Assembly: GCA_000719105.1 (NCBI GenBank)
Contig: JODX01000026.1
Coordinates: forward strand, 13,830-77,829
Direction: 5' to 3'
DNA length: 64,000 nt
From: Streptomyces sclerotialus
GTDB lineage: Bacteria > Actinomycetota > Actinomycetes > Streptomycetales > Streptomycetaceae
Both the position numbers and the translations under genes were made by a program. The notes beneath the pieces are model-generated. The model was not told the DNA's origin and searched no databases. It was given only the letters and a program-made list of their open reading frames with translations. Below are positions 25,790 to 33,884 of the stretch, piece after piece. Each line of letters starts with the position of its first letter. The stretch's first letter is position 1.

Positions 25790-26292
25790 ATGCCGTCCTA
25801 TCGTTGTATCGGATTCGTGCTTGCCGGTTGCGTGCTGCCGATTTAGTACTAGTTGCTTCCGCGTGTGAAGCTCACCGTCTGCGGTCAGTTCCTACGGATT
25901 TCTGGGATTGCTTTTGTTGAGGTATCACTCCATTTCCTCGTTGCCTTTCTGCTTCGAATCCGCCGTATCGCCGTATTCGACGGTCAATGGCAGGTCGCCC
26001 GGTGTCCTGCTCCGGGGGCCAGGCGAAGAGCGGCCGCGGGGCGAAGCCCTGCAGGGGCGGGTGGTTGCCACGACCCCTTTTGCGTCGTGCCTTAGATCAC
26101 ATCTGGCACTGAGCGCCGTCGAGACGCTCCGCAACGTGATTCCATCCGATCTTGCCAGCCCCTGGGGGGAGGGGGAAGTTTCTGCCGGTACGGACGAGGC
26201 GTTCGTGCTGCGTAGCGCGGCTTGTCTGGCGGCGTGAACCCGAGGTGCCTGTGTACGTGCGATGTCGGGAATCACGAGAGGGAGAGCACGTG
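25790..26292. other. Intergenic, relatively AT-rich region
   Basis: A 503-base divergent gap. The part 25800-25990 is less G+C-rich than its surroundings. No gene seen; promoters of the SUKH-4 gene and the secreted-protein gene should be here. Confidence 0.4.
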
Positions 26293-26688
26293 ATGATCAG
26301 GAAAGCTATCGCTTGCGTCATGCTCGTCGGCTTCGCCCTGATGGTCACGCCCGTGGCCAACGCGGCGATAAGCGACTGCAACAACAACATGTGCCTGTGG
26401 GGCAACAACGACTACCAGTGGATGCTCGACGAGCGGCACCACGGCAGCGGCACGCTCGTCAATCCGAGCGGCGACGAGGACAACGCGATGGACTCGTGGT
26501 CCAACGAGTCGGGCACCCACGAGGGCTGCGTGTACGGCGGCAAGAACGGCGGCAGGAACGGCACCGGCGACAGGCAGGGCATGGCCAAGGAAGCCAACGA
26601 CAACAACGTCTCGCCGCGAACAGCGACGAGGTCAGCTCGTGGCGAACCAGGTACGGCTGCTGAACCGCTCAGAGAGCAGAAGGGCTGA
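26293..26688 (+). CDS. Secreted Cys-containing protein (I36-like), probably frameshifted
   Basis: As read, a 131-residue protein; GGAGAG six bases before ATG 26293. Residues 1-25 are a signal peptide (MIRKAIACVMLVGFALMVTP, cleavage after ANA). The mature part (DCNNNMCLWGNNDYQWM, NAMDSWSNESGTHEGC) resembles small secreted crystallin-like proteins annotated as peptidase inhibitor family I36. The last ~25 residues are Arg/Glu-rich and unlike the family, whereas another frame from about 26618 reads NSDEVSSWRTRYGC and stops at 26663, giving a second SW...C unit and a fourth Cys. A one- or two-base shift near 26610-26622 is therefore likely. It precedes an ABC transporter operon. Confidence 0.6.
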   Translation: MIRKAIACVMLVGFALMVTPVANAAISDCNNNMCLWGNNDYQWMLDERHHGSGTLVNPSGDEDNAMDSWSNESGTHEGCVYGGKNGGRNGTGDRQGMAKEANDNNVSPRTATRSARGEPGTAAEPLREQKG

Positions 26689-26693
26689 CGACA

Positions 26694-27373
26694 TGACCGG
26701 AGCACCGCTGATCCAAACGCGCGACCTGTGTAAGGCCTACCGATCGGCAGTGGAGACGGTGTGGGCCGCACGGGAGGTGAACTTTACCGCCGCCGCGGGC
26801 GAGTTCGTCTGCGTATACGGGGCGAGCGGCTCCGGGAAGTCGACCCTGCTGAACCTGCTGGCCGGCCTGGATGTCGCCGATACCGGTGACATCCAGGTCG
26901 CCGGTGTCGACGTCAGTGCGGCGGATGAGGCCCGGCGCGCGCGGCTGCGGTTGGATGCCGTCGGAGTGGTCTTCCAGTATCACCAGTTGGTGGAGGAGTT
27001 CACCGCCGCCGAGAACGTTGCCTTGCCGCTGGAGGCGCGCGGGGATACGTCCTCTGCTGCCCGTGCGGAGGCTTTCGCCCAATTGGCCCGCGTGGGCCTG
27101 GCCGGGCTGGAGGACCGACTTCCAGGTCAGCTGTCCGGCGGCCAGCGGCAGCGGGTGGGTATCGCCCGCGCGCTGGCCGGTGACCGCGCCGTGCTCCTGG
27201 CGGACGAGCCGACAGGAGCGCTGGATTCGGCCGCTACGAGGGAGATGTTCACGCTGCTGCGGAAGTTGACCGACGAGGGGGTGCTGGCAGTGGTCTGCTC
27301 CCATGATCCCCGCTGCCGGGAGTTCGCCGACTCGATTTATGAGGTTGTCGACGGCCGTCTTGAGCGCCGCTGA
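26694..27373 (+). CDS. ABC transporter ATP-binding protein (MacB/LolD type)
   Basis: A 226-residue ATPase; AGAAGGG eight bases before ATG 26694. All motifs are present: Walker A GASGSGKST (43-51), Q-loop Gln 95 in FQYHQ, signature LSGGQ (147-151), Walker B with DEPTGALD (171-178) and switch His 204 (SHD). The type is that of FtsE/LolD/MacB transporters, which drive extracytoplasmic movements rather than import. The stop overlaps the start of the permease gene (TGATG), so the two form one complex. The secreted small protein upstream may be linked to it. Confidence 0.93.
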
Positions 27374-29979
27374 TGGCGCGGCAGCCGAAGCAGGCAGACA
27401 AGGGCACATCGGTCCTGCCGCAGCTACGGCTCGCGGCACGGCTGGCATGGCGGCTGGGCCGGCGCCTGGGCCAATGGATCGGTGCCTCTTCGACGGTGTT
27501 CGTGGCGGGTCTGTTCGCGATGGCCATGTTCATCACGTTGTCGACGTTGTCACTCTCAGGTGCTCAGGAGGCCGATCGCGACTTGGGCCGTTTCGACGCT
27601 CTCGCGAGCGCTGAGATGACGCTTCCCCCCGGCAGTGAGACGCCGGCCGCGGCCATGGCCGGGGCGGCACGGCAGGCCGGTGCGAACGAGTCCGCCGCCT
27701 TCCTCACCACGCTCGACGTGCAGCTCGCCGTCACGCCGGCACGGAACGTGACCCTGCTGGAGGGGCAGTGGAAGCCCAACCCGTACCCGAACATGTACGA
27801 GTTGACGGCCGGGCACTGGCCGCAACAGCCGGGCGAGATCGTTGTGACCGACCCCGGGGACGTCAAAGCCGCGCCCGGCCAGACGCTCACCGTGCTCGGT
27901 GACGTTCGGCTGCGCGTGGTGGGCGTCGCAGACAACCACTACGCGAACACTCCGGCCCTGCTCGCCGCGCCAGGCACGTGGAGCAGTCTGGACCCGAAAC
28001 TCGCCAAGGGCTACCCCTCCCTGGCCGCACAGCCGTACCTGCTGTGGACCGGGGGTCCGGAACAAGCCGTCATGGATGCGGTGACGAAGACGCTTACGCC
28101 GTACAGCGATGGCTCCAGCTCACAGGAGGCCAAGGGCGGACCGGAACTTCTGCCCGGCCCGCCGATGCTTCGGGCACAGCTGGAGACCGAAGCAGCCGAT
28201 TACTGGATCGAGAAGTCCCCCGCCGGATACACCATCCCCGCCGTTCTGGTCCCCATCAGCGCCGTGCTGCTGATGTTCGGGCTCGTCGACCGACGCCTGC
28301 GGCGCACCACGGAGACCATGGTCTCCTCGGGGCTGCGACCCGCCACCACGGTAGCGGCCGTGAGCTTCGCCTGCGTGGCCTGGTGCCTGGCGGCAGCTAC
28401 CGCCGGTGCTGCCGCCGGAGTTGCCACCGGCTGGGCCCTACGACCTCTCCTGGCGCACCTGCAAGACCGGCCGGCGGGAGATGTCGAAGGGATGACAGAC
28501 GCTGCTACGCAGCTCCTCGCTCTGGTCGCGGCAACCGGAGTACTGACCGGCGCGGGGTTGCTCCTGGCCCGCCGGACCCGCAGCGAGCAGCCTCGCCCCA
28601 CCACCACATCACCGGCACACCAGCCGCAGGCGAAGAATCTCCGCAGGAGGAGTGCCGCGACGGTTGTCCGCGATGTCCGTCAACTGGCCGCACTGGGCGT
28701 CTGGTGCGTCTGCATGGTCTACACGGCGACACACCTCGACACCCCGTCCGAGGGCATGTTCCTGACCGCCCTGATCACGGCCGCGGTGGTGCTGACGTTG
28801 CCGGAGTTCTTCGGACTCGCGACCCGTCTGCTCACGGAGCGTGACGCCCGCCGTAGGCTGGCCCGCCGTCAACTGCAGGCCGACCGACGGCGGGCACAGG
28901 CCGCCCTCGCCGTCCTTACCGTGATCATCGGCGCCAGCCTGGGCATGCTTGCCCTTCTCGACACCCTGATCCGCAGCAGCGAGAACACCGTGCAACCGGA
29001 GGTCCTGCCAGGCCAGGTACTACTGGCGCACCGGGCCAGCAGCGCCTTCGCACCACCCGAGCGGATGCTCACCGTGCTCAAGGAGAGCAAGGTTCTCGAA
29101 GGCCTTCCCCAGGTGGAACTCCACCGCCTTTCGAAGGAATCCGTGGACGAAACCGGTCCCGTCCCCAGCACAACTCGCCAAGGCAGCGACGGCGGCATCC
29201 TAGCCGTCGACTCACCCGACGATGTCCCCGTCCTGACCGGCCGCCCCCTTACCGCCGACCAGCGTGCGCTGCTCAACCGCGGCGGCCTCCTGGTCTGGGC
29301 GGACCGCGACAACGCCCCGCCCCCCGAAGGACAGCCGACCCGACTTGTGGTGGCTGAGGACGACCGCATCCTCAGCGAAACCCCTCCCCTGCCCTCCGTG
29401 CCACTGGCACTGGCACGCACGGGCTGGCGCGCCGGCACGGACGGGATCCTCCTCATCGACACCGCCCGCCGCCTCGACCTCCCGATCGCCGTGCGGGGCC
29501 CGATCATGGTCGCCGACGCCGACGCCGACGACGGCCAGGACACGCGCGTGCAACAGATCCTTCAGGACCACGCGATCGACGCGCGCGCCGCCTACATCCA
29601 TGTCGAGCCAGAACCACCGGTCCCGGATACAGCGCTCTACGTCTCCGCCGCGGCCCTGGCCCTGCTTGCGCTCACCACCGTCCTCACCGCGCTCCGCGGC
29701 CAGACCCGAGCACTGAAGACCTACATCGACAGCCTCATCGCGCTCGGTATCCCGCCATCATGGGGCCGCCACATCATCCTCTGGCAGTACGCCCTGCTTC
29801 TGGGAACCGCCACTCTCCTCGGGCTCTTCATCGCCATCGTCCCGACCGTGGCTCTGGCCACTCGGATCCCCGACTTCCAGCTCAGCGTTCCCTGGGGACA
29901 GATGAGCCTGCTCCTCGCCGCCCTCGCCCTGGCCTCCGCACTCGCCGCAACCCGATCGACGCTCGCTCTACGCCGGTAG
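27373..29979 (+). CDS. FtsX-like ABC transporter permease
   Basis: An 868-residue membrane protein. Helices are seen near residues 37-58 (FVAGLFAMAMFITLSTLS), in a group at about 290-405, at about 430-480 and 505-530, and in a C-terminal group at about 755-865. A large extracytoplasmic domain lies between the first helix and the second group (about 60-285), another between ~540 and 750. This is the duplicated FtsX/MacB-like layout of actinobacterial permeases. It pairs with the ATPase directly upstream. Substrate unknown; such systems often act in peptide-antibiotic resistance or in releasing proteins from the membrane. Confidence 0.85.
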   Translation: MARQPKQADKGTSVLPQLRLAARLAWRLGRRLGQWIGASSTVFVAGLFAMAMFITLSTLSLSGAQEADRDLGRFDALASAEMTLPPGSETPAAAMAGAARQAGANESAAFLTTLDVQLAVTPARNVTLLEGQWKPNPYPNMYELTAGHWPQQPGEIVVTDPGDVKAAPGQTLTVLGDVRLRVVGVADNHYANTPALLAAPGTWSSLDPKLAKGYPSLAAQPYLLWTGGPEQAVMDAVTKTLTPYSDGSSSQEAKGGPELLPGPPMLRAQLETEAADYWIEKSPAGYTIPAVLVPISAVLLMFGLVDRRLRRTTETMVSSGLRPATTVAAVSFACVAWCLAAATAGAAAGVATGWALRPLLAHLQDRPAGDVEGMTDAATQLLALVAATGVLTGAGLLLARRTRSEQPRPTTTSPAHQPQAKNLRRRSAATVVRDVRQLAALGVWCVCMVYTATHLDTPSEGMFLTALITAAVVLTLPEFFGLATRLLTERDARRRLARRQLQADRRRAQAALAVLTVIIGASLGMLALLDTLIRSSENTVQPEVLPGQVLLAHRASSAFAPPERMLTVLKESKVLEGLPQVELHRLSKESVDETGPVPSTTRQGSDGGILAVDSPDDVPVLTGRPLTADQRALLNRGGLLVWADRDNAPPPEGQPTRLVVAEDDRILSETPPLPSVPLALARTGWRAGTDGILLIDTARRLDLPIAVRGPIMVADADADDGQDTRVQQILQDHAIDARAAYIHVEPEPPVPDTALYVSAAALALLALTTVLTALRGQTRALKTYIDSLIALGIPPSWGRHIILWQYALLLGTATLLGLFIAIVPTVALATRIPDFQLSVPWGQMSLLLAALALASALAATRSTLALRR

Positions 29980-30055
29980 GGGCAGCGCCGTTCATCATGG
30001 ATCGACCGACCTGACGGGTGGTTGGGCCGGCAGCCCCGGCGGCGGGCATGAAGAA

Positions 30056-30105
30056 AGCTCCTGGTGGACGGGTTCGCGACCAAGATCACCAGTCCGCCAG
30101 GAGCT
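30056..30105. repeat. Inverted repeat at the left end of the IS remnant
   Basis: AGCTCCTGGTGGAC (30056-30069) and GTCCGCCAGGAGCT (30092-30105) are complementary with one mismatch. It lies just before the start of the transposase remnant and may be part of the element's terminal sequence. Confidence 0.55.
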
Positions 30106-30110
30106 TCCGC

Positions 30111-30510
30111 GTGCTTGTCTGCCCGTCCGGCATCGATCTGTCCAGCCGCACTCTGCGGCATCTCTCCGGTCTCCTCGCAGGTCACCACCGTCGGTTCGGT
30201 TCGGTTCGGTTCGGTTCGGTTCGGTTCGCGCCGGCGCCGCTTGACCTGCGGCCGGCAGGCCCTGCTCGTCCTGGCCCGCCTGCGCTGCGGCGACACTCCC
30301 CCAGCCTCCGGCCGGGGGCACCCCCAACGCCCGCCTTGCCGCGGGCTTCCGCATCTGGGATCGCCACGGCCTACCGCTGCATACGCGAGGCCGTCGACCT
30401 GCTGGCCGCCCTCGCGCCCACGCTGGAACAGGCCATGACGGCCGTCCGGAAGAAGGCGTACGTGATCCTCGACGGCACCGTGCCACCCATCGACCGCATC
30501 GCCGCCGCTG
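30111..30510 (+). pseudogene. Degraded IS5-type transposase (N-terminal part)
   Basis: Three pieces in changing frames match the N-terminus of streptomycete IS5-family transposases: PSGIDLSSRTLRHLSGLLAG from 30111, then RLTCGRQALLVLARLRCGDT in a second frame from about 30238, then YRCIREAVDLLAALAPTLEQ and KKAYVILDGTVPPIDRIA back in the first frame up to about 30505. The first frame change falls in a TCGGT repeat, and the second at a GC-rich stretch where the helix-turn-helix (LAAGFGI-like) is lost. The DDE catalytic part is missing. A dead element. Confidence 0.75.
30191..30228. repeat. TCGGT pentanucleotide repeat
   Basis: Seven perfect copies of TCGGT plus a partial copy inside the transposase remnant. 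The unit is not a multiple of three, so copy number sets the frame. Confidence 0.9.
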
Positions 30511-30886
30511 CCGCGGTGCAGGCCGCGGCCTGCACCGCCCGCTTACGGGACAGTGCCGGTGAAGCATGTCGAAACGAGGAGCGCTTCGCCACGCCCGTGG
30601 GCACGTCGAAGACCACCCACCTCGAGCTGGAACAGGGTCTGTGGCTGACCGGCCTCGGCGCCGCCGGCGTGGGGCTGCTGATGCTGATCGGCGGACTGCT
30701 CCTGGCGCTGCGGGGCCGCCGGCGGCCGGCAGCGGCATGACGGTCTGAGGCATCGGGCGGCCGTCGGGCCACGGCCCGTCCTGCGCCGGCCGACCGGAGC
30801 CACCACCGTCGACGGGCGTCCGACGGACCGGGACGTGGCTGGAAGCCTGGCCCAGGTCCTGACCCCGCCATGCATCCTCCGCGAGG
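30511..30886. other. Region after the IS remnant with a C-terminal membrane-tail frame
   Basis: No complete gene. The frame of the transposase remnant stays open to 30740 and ends with a hydrophobic segment and arginines (GLWLTGLGAAGVGLLMLIGG, then LRGRRRPAAA), which looks like the C-terminal anchor of some exported protein cut off by the element. I cannot name the original gene. Confidence 0.4.
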
Positions 30887-31558
30887 TCAGGACCGGCGGC
30901 CCCTCCTGCCGACCGCGTAGGCGAGCCCCCAGGCGGCGACGGCGGCAACACCGATGCCGAGCAGGGAGACCAAGGGGCGGTCGGTCGTCATGTTCCACCA
31001 GGACCTGGCCGGGAAGAAGGGGTCGTTCTCCAGCATGAACCTGACGGACTCGAACCCTGAGGAATCGGCGAAGAGGAGCGGCAGGATGTTGGCGTAGCCG
31101 AAGAAGACGCCGAGTGGGGCGATGACGGCCGCACCGACCCGGGCACCGTTGCTGCCACGGCCCACCAGGCCGGCCAGGGCTCCGACGACCACTCCGTTGA
31201 GCAGTCCGTGGAGTATGTAGAGCAGCCACCAGGGCACAGCACTCGATTGCGCCTTGTACATGGCGAAGACGACCCCGGTGTAGATCAGCGACACGACGAC
31301 CGAGGCGAAGAACGCGAGGAAGACGGCACCGGCCGGATTGCCCGTGCTCGGCTGCTGTCCGTACGGGGGTGCCTGGTGCGGGGAGCCGGGCTGCATCTGC
31401 TGCCAGGGCTGTGCCGGTTGCGTCGGCGGCTGTCCCGGGACGGGTGGCGAGCCGAACTCCGGTCGCTGGGGCGGCAGTGGGGGCTGGGCTGGTTGCGTGT
31501 ACGGGTTGTAGGGACGGTGCGGTGGCTGCGGCGGCGGCTCGAACGGCGGCTGGCTCAC
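30887..31558 (-). CDS. Membrane protein with proline-rich head, 223 residues
   Basis: GTG 31558 with GGGGGA four bases upstream. Residues 1-75 are almost only Pro, Gln, Tyr and Gly (MSQPPFEPPPQPPHRPYNPY start), followed by four predicted membrane helices (about 77-105, 108-130, 137-160 and 197-217). Such proline-rich cytoplasmic heads also occur in the proteins at 32106, 33884 and 38492 nearby. Function unknown. Confidence 0.75.
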   Translation of the reverse strand: MSQPPFEPPPQPPHRPYNPYTQPAQPPLPPQRPEFGSPPVPGQPPTQPAQPWQQMQPGSPHQAPPYGQQPSTGNPAGAVFLAFFASVVVSLIYTGVVFAMYKAQSSAVPWWLLYILHGLLNGVVVGALAGLVGRGSNGARVGAAVIAPLGVFFGYANILPLLFADSSGFESVRFMLENDPFFPARSWWNMTTDRPLVSLLGIGVAAVAAWGLAYAVGRRGRRS

Positions 31559-31629
31559 TGATTCCCCCGGGGTTGACTGGCAGGGGCAGCAAAGTATCAG
31601 TGGGACGGAAGGAGTCTGAAGAAGTGCGC

Positions 31630-31953
31630 TCAGGCCCCGAGGTGTGGGGTTCGGCCGTCGGCTCCGGCGATGTGCCGGCGGCACTCGGCTCTCCCGATGT
31701 GCCGGCGGTACAGGGCGATGGCCGCCTCGGCCGTGCCGGGAGGTCGGGGACGACGATGGTTCCGCCGTTCGCCGGTGTCCTTGGCGACGACGATGTCGCT
31801 GCCCCCTGACGGCGCGGGGCGCGGCCGACCCGTGGCGTCGGTGGTGGGCGGGAAGGCCGGGAGGTCGGGCGGGGCGTAGCGGCTGCGGACGATGGTGAGA
31901 GCCTCGTCGGGGGTGGTGGGGGTGCCGGAGTGACCTTGGGTGTCCTCGGTCAT
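31630..31953 (-). CDS. Hypothetical protein, 107 residues
   Basis: ATG 31953 with GAGGGG nine bases upstream. A hydrophilic protein: TPTTPDEALTIVRSRYAPPD near the N-terminus, basic RRNHRRPRPPGT in the middle, then a helix with two His/Cys-containing RRHI units (YRRHIGRAECRRHIAGADG). No signal peptide. No family recognised. Confidence 0.5.
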   Translation of the reverse strand: MTEDTQGHSGTPTTPDEALTIVRSRYAPPDLPAFPPTTDATGRPRPAPSGGSDIVVAKDTGERRNHRRPRPPGTAEAAIALYRRHIGRAECRRHIAGADGRTPHLGA

Positions 31954-32105
31954 GGGGTCGGTCCCCTCGCCGGTGCCGATTCCGGTGGCTGGCCGGGAGG
32001 CGGGGTGCGACATCGCCCATGGCCGCCACCGAATACCGCACCACTGCGACATCGGCCCGGCAGACCCTCGGGTCTGCCGGGCGCGCACGGCCCGGGCTGA
32101 TCGGG

Positions 32106-33884
32106 CTAATCAGTGGCGGGCAGAGCGACCAAGGAGTACGACTCCTCGTCGAAGGTGGTGGTGTGGTTCACCACCGACACGTAGAGCCGGTCCTCGTTCC
32201 AGTAGGGCCTGGCGAACGTGGACATGCCCTTGTCGACATCCTCCGGATACTCGACCACGGTGCTCATCGCGCCGTCCTGGGCTCCGAACTCGACCAGCTC
32301 AGGTCCTGCGTCGTTGCCGCTCTTGGTCATGTAGACCAGGATGCGGTCGCTGCCGGCCGCCGGTAGCGGGTGGTAGGACTTGAACTCCTCCGGCTCGGTC
32401 TTCCACAATTGCTTGCCGCTGTCGAGGTCGTACGCGACGAGGAGAGCCCTGTTCTTCTCATCGGTCACGCTGATGACGAAGGTGTCACCGAAGGCGCCGG
32501 CCTCCGACCAGGGGCTGCCCTCCGCGTCCTGCGTCTGGACATACCTGGCCGGCTGGGCGGGGGAGAACTCGCTGCGCACCTTCCCCGTCTTGTCGTCGAG
32601 GGCGAAGAGGGCCTTCTGCTTCGGCTCCTGCCGCGCGAGGACGATCGGAGAGGTCGAGATGACTCCCGCGTTGTCGAGTTCCTGGCTGCCGTCCGGTGCC
32701 TCGTGGCGGTAGGTCCACTGCGCCTTGCCGGTGGCCGGGTCGATCAGCGAGACCTCGTTCCACTCGGTCTTGAAGTCCTCCGAGATGCAGCCACGGACCC
32801 TGATCAGCGCCTTGCCGCCGGTGAACCGACCGGTGCGGCATTCGGAGGTCGCGGACCGCTTCGGGTCCCAGGCAGCCTTGCCGTCGGACGCCTTCAGGGC
32901 CAGCGCCGCGTTCCCGGCGGTCACGACGACGACATCCTCGGTGCGAGCGACCGAGATGTCGCTCGGCAGTGCGTCCTCACCGGGGTGCAGCGCCTTGTCC
33001 CAGGCCGCCTTGCCGGTGTTGAGGTCGTACGCGACGAGGTGGTCGCAGACCCGGCCTGCCCCGTACGCGACCACACCGATGTCGCCATTGGAGTTCTCGG
33101 GCGCGACGCAGGTCTGGTTGCTGTCACCGGGGAGCGGCGTGCCCCACAGCTCCTTGCCGTTGTCGATGTCGTACGCCTTGATGCCGTCGGGCAGGACGTG
33201 CACCACGGCTTCGTCGGTGAACCAGGTGCCCCGGGTCTCCGGCATCAGTTGGCCGTTGGACATGTCACCCTGCTTGACGGCGGGAACGCTCCAGTACACG
33301 TTGTTGCTCGACGAGCCGACGAACATGTACCAGGCGCCGAAGCCGGCTCCGCCCAGCACGAGCAGCGCCATGACGAGCACCAGGATCAGTCCGACCGGCT
33401 TCTTCCGGGCGGCGCCCTGCTGAGGGAGTCCTCCGGGCCCGGCGGGTCCGCCGGGTCCTCCGGCTCCTCCGGGGCCTATGGGCCCAGCCGGTCCGCCCCA
33501 TCCGTATTTCTGAGGCGGTTGCTGCGGGAATCCGTATCCCTGTGCCTGGCCCTGCCCCTGAGAAGGGTGCTGCGGGAATCCGTACCCCTGCGGGGGAGCC
33601 TGCGGCGGTGTGGGTTGCGGTGCCTGCGTGGGCGGCGCACCGTACCCGTACTGCTGCGGAGGGGGCCCTTGTGGAGCCGGAACCGGAGCCTGAGCTGAAG
33701 CCGGAGCCGGTGGCTGGACTGGTGCCTGCGGTGCGGCTTGCGGTGCGGCATGCGATTCGGCCTGCGGCGGAGCCGGGGGTTGCAGCGGGTATCCGTATCC
33801 CGGTGGTGGGACGAACGGCGCCTGCTGGCCGCCCGTGCCGCCGCCGGCTCCCTGTGTGCCGTTGGGCACGCCATCGGTGGTCAT
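32106..33884 (-). CDS. Membrane-anchored PQQ-type beta-propeller protein
   Basis: A 592-residue protein. ATG 33884 overlaps the stop of the peptidase gene by one base, with GAGGAG nine bases upstream. Residues 1-160 are Pro/Gln/Gly-rich and cytoplasmic, residues ~165-187 form one membrane helix (VGLILVLVMALLVLGGAGFG), and the rest lies outside. That part has blade repeats of the PQQ/quinoprotein type, e.g. KAYDIDNGKELWG, VAYDLNTGKAAWDK, LIDPATGKAQWTY, LFALDDKTGKVRSEF, VAYDLDSGKQLWK. No enzymatic residues of dehydrogenases are evident, so a sensing or scaffold role is likely. Translationally coupled to the peptidase. Confidence 0.82.
   Translation of the reverse strand: MTTDGVPNGTQGAGGGTGGQQAPFVPPPGYGYPLQPPAPPQAESHAAPQAAPQAPVQPPAPASAQAPVPAPQGPPPQQYGYGAPPTQAPQPTPPQAPPQGYGFPQHPSQGQGQAQGYGFPQQPPQKYGWGGPAGPIGPGGAGGPGGPAGPGGLPQQGAARKKPVGLILVLVMALLVLGGAGFGAWYMFVGSSSNNVYWSVPAVKQGDMSNGQLMPETRGTWFTDEAVVHVLPDGIKAYDIDNGKELWGTPLPGDSNQTCVAPENSNGDIGVVAYGAGRVCDHLVAYDLNTGKAAWDKALHPGEDALPSDISVARTEDVVVVTAGNAALALKASDGKAAWDPKRSATSECRTGRFTGGKALIRVRGCISEDFKTEWNEVSLIDPATGKAQWTYRHEAPDGSQELDNAGVISTSPIVLARQEPKQKALFALDDKTGKVRSEFSPAQPARYVQTQDAEGSPWSEAGAFGDTFVISVTDEKNRALLVAYDLDSGKQLWKTEPEEFKSYHPLPAAGSDRILVYMTKSGNDAGPELVEFGAQDGAMSTVVEYPEDVDKGMSTFARPYWNEDRLYVSVVNHTTTFDEESYSLVALPATD

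Noticed and set aside
32106..33884. PknD-like kinase
   Set aside because: A propeller outside the membrane is present, but the cytoplasmic part is a Pro/Gln-rich head without any kinase motif.
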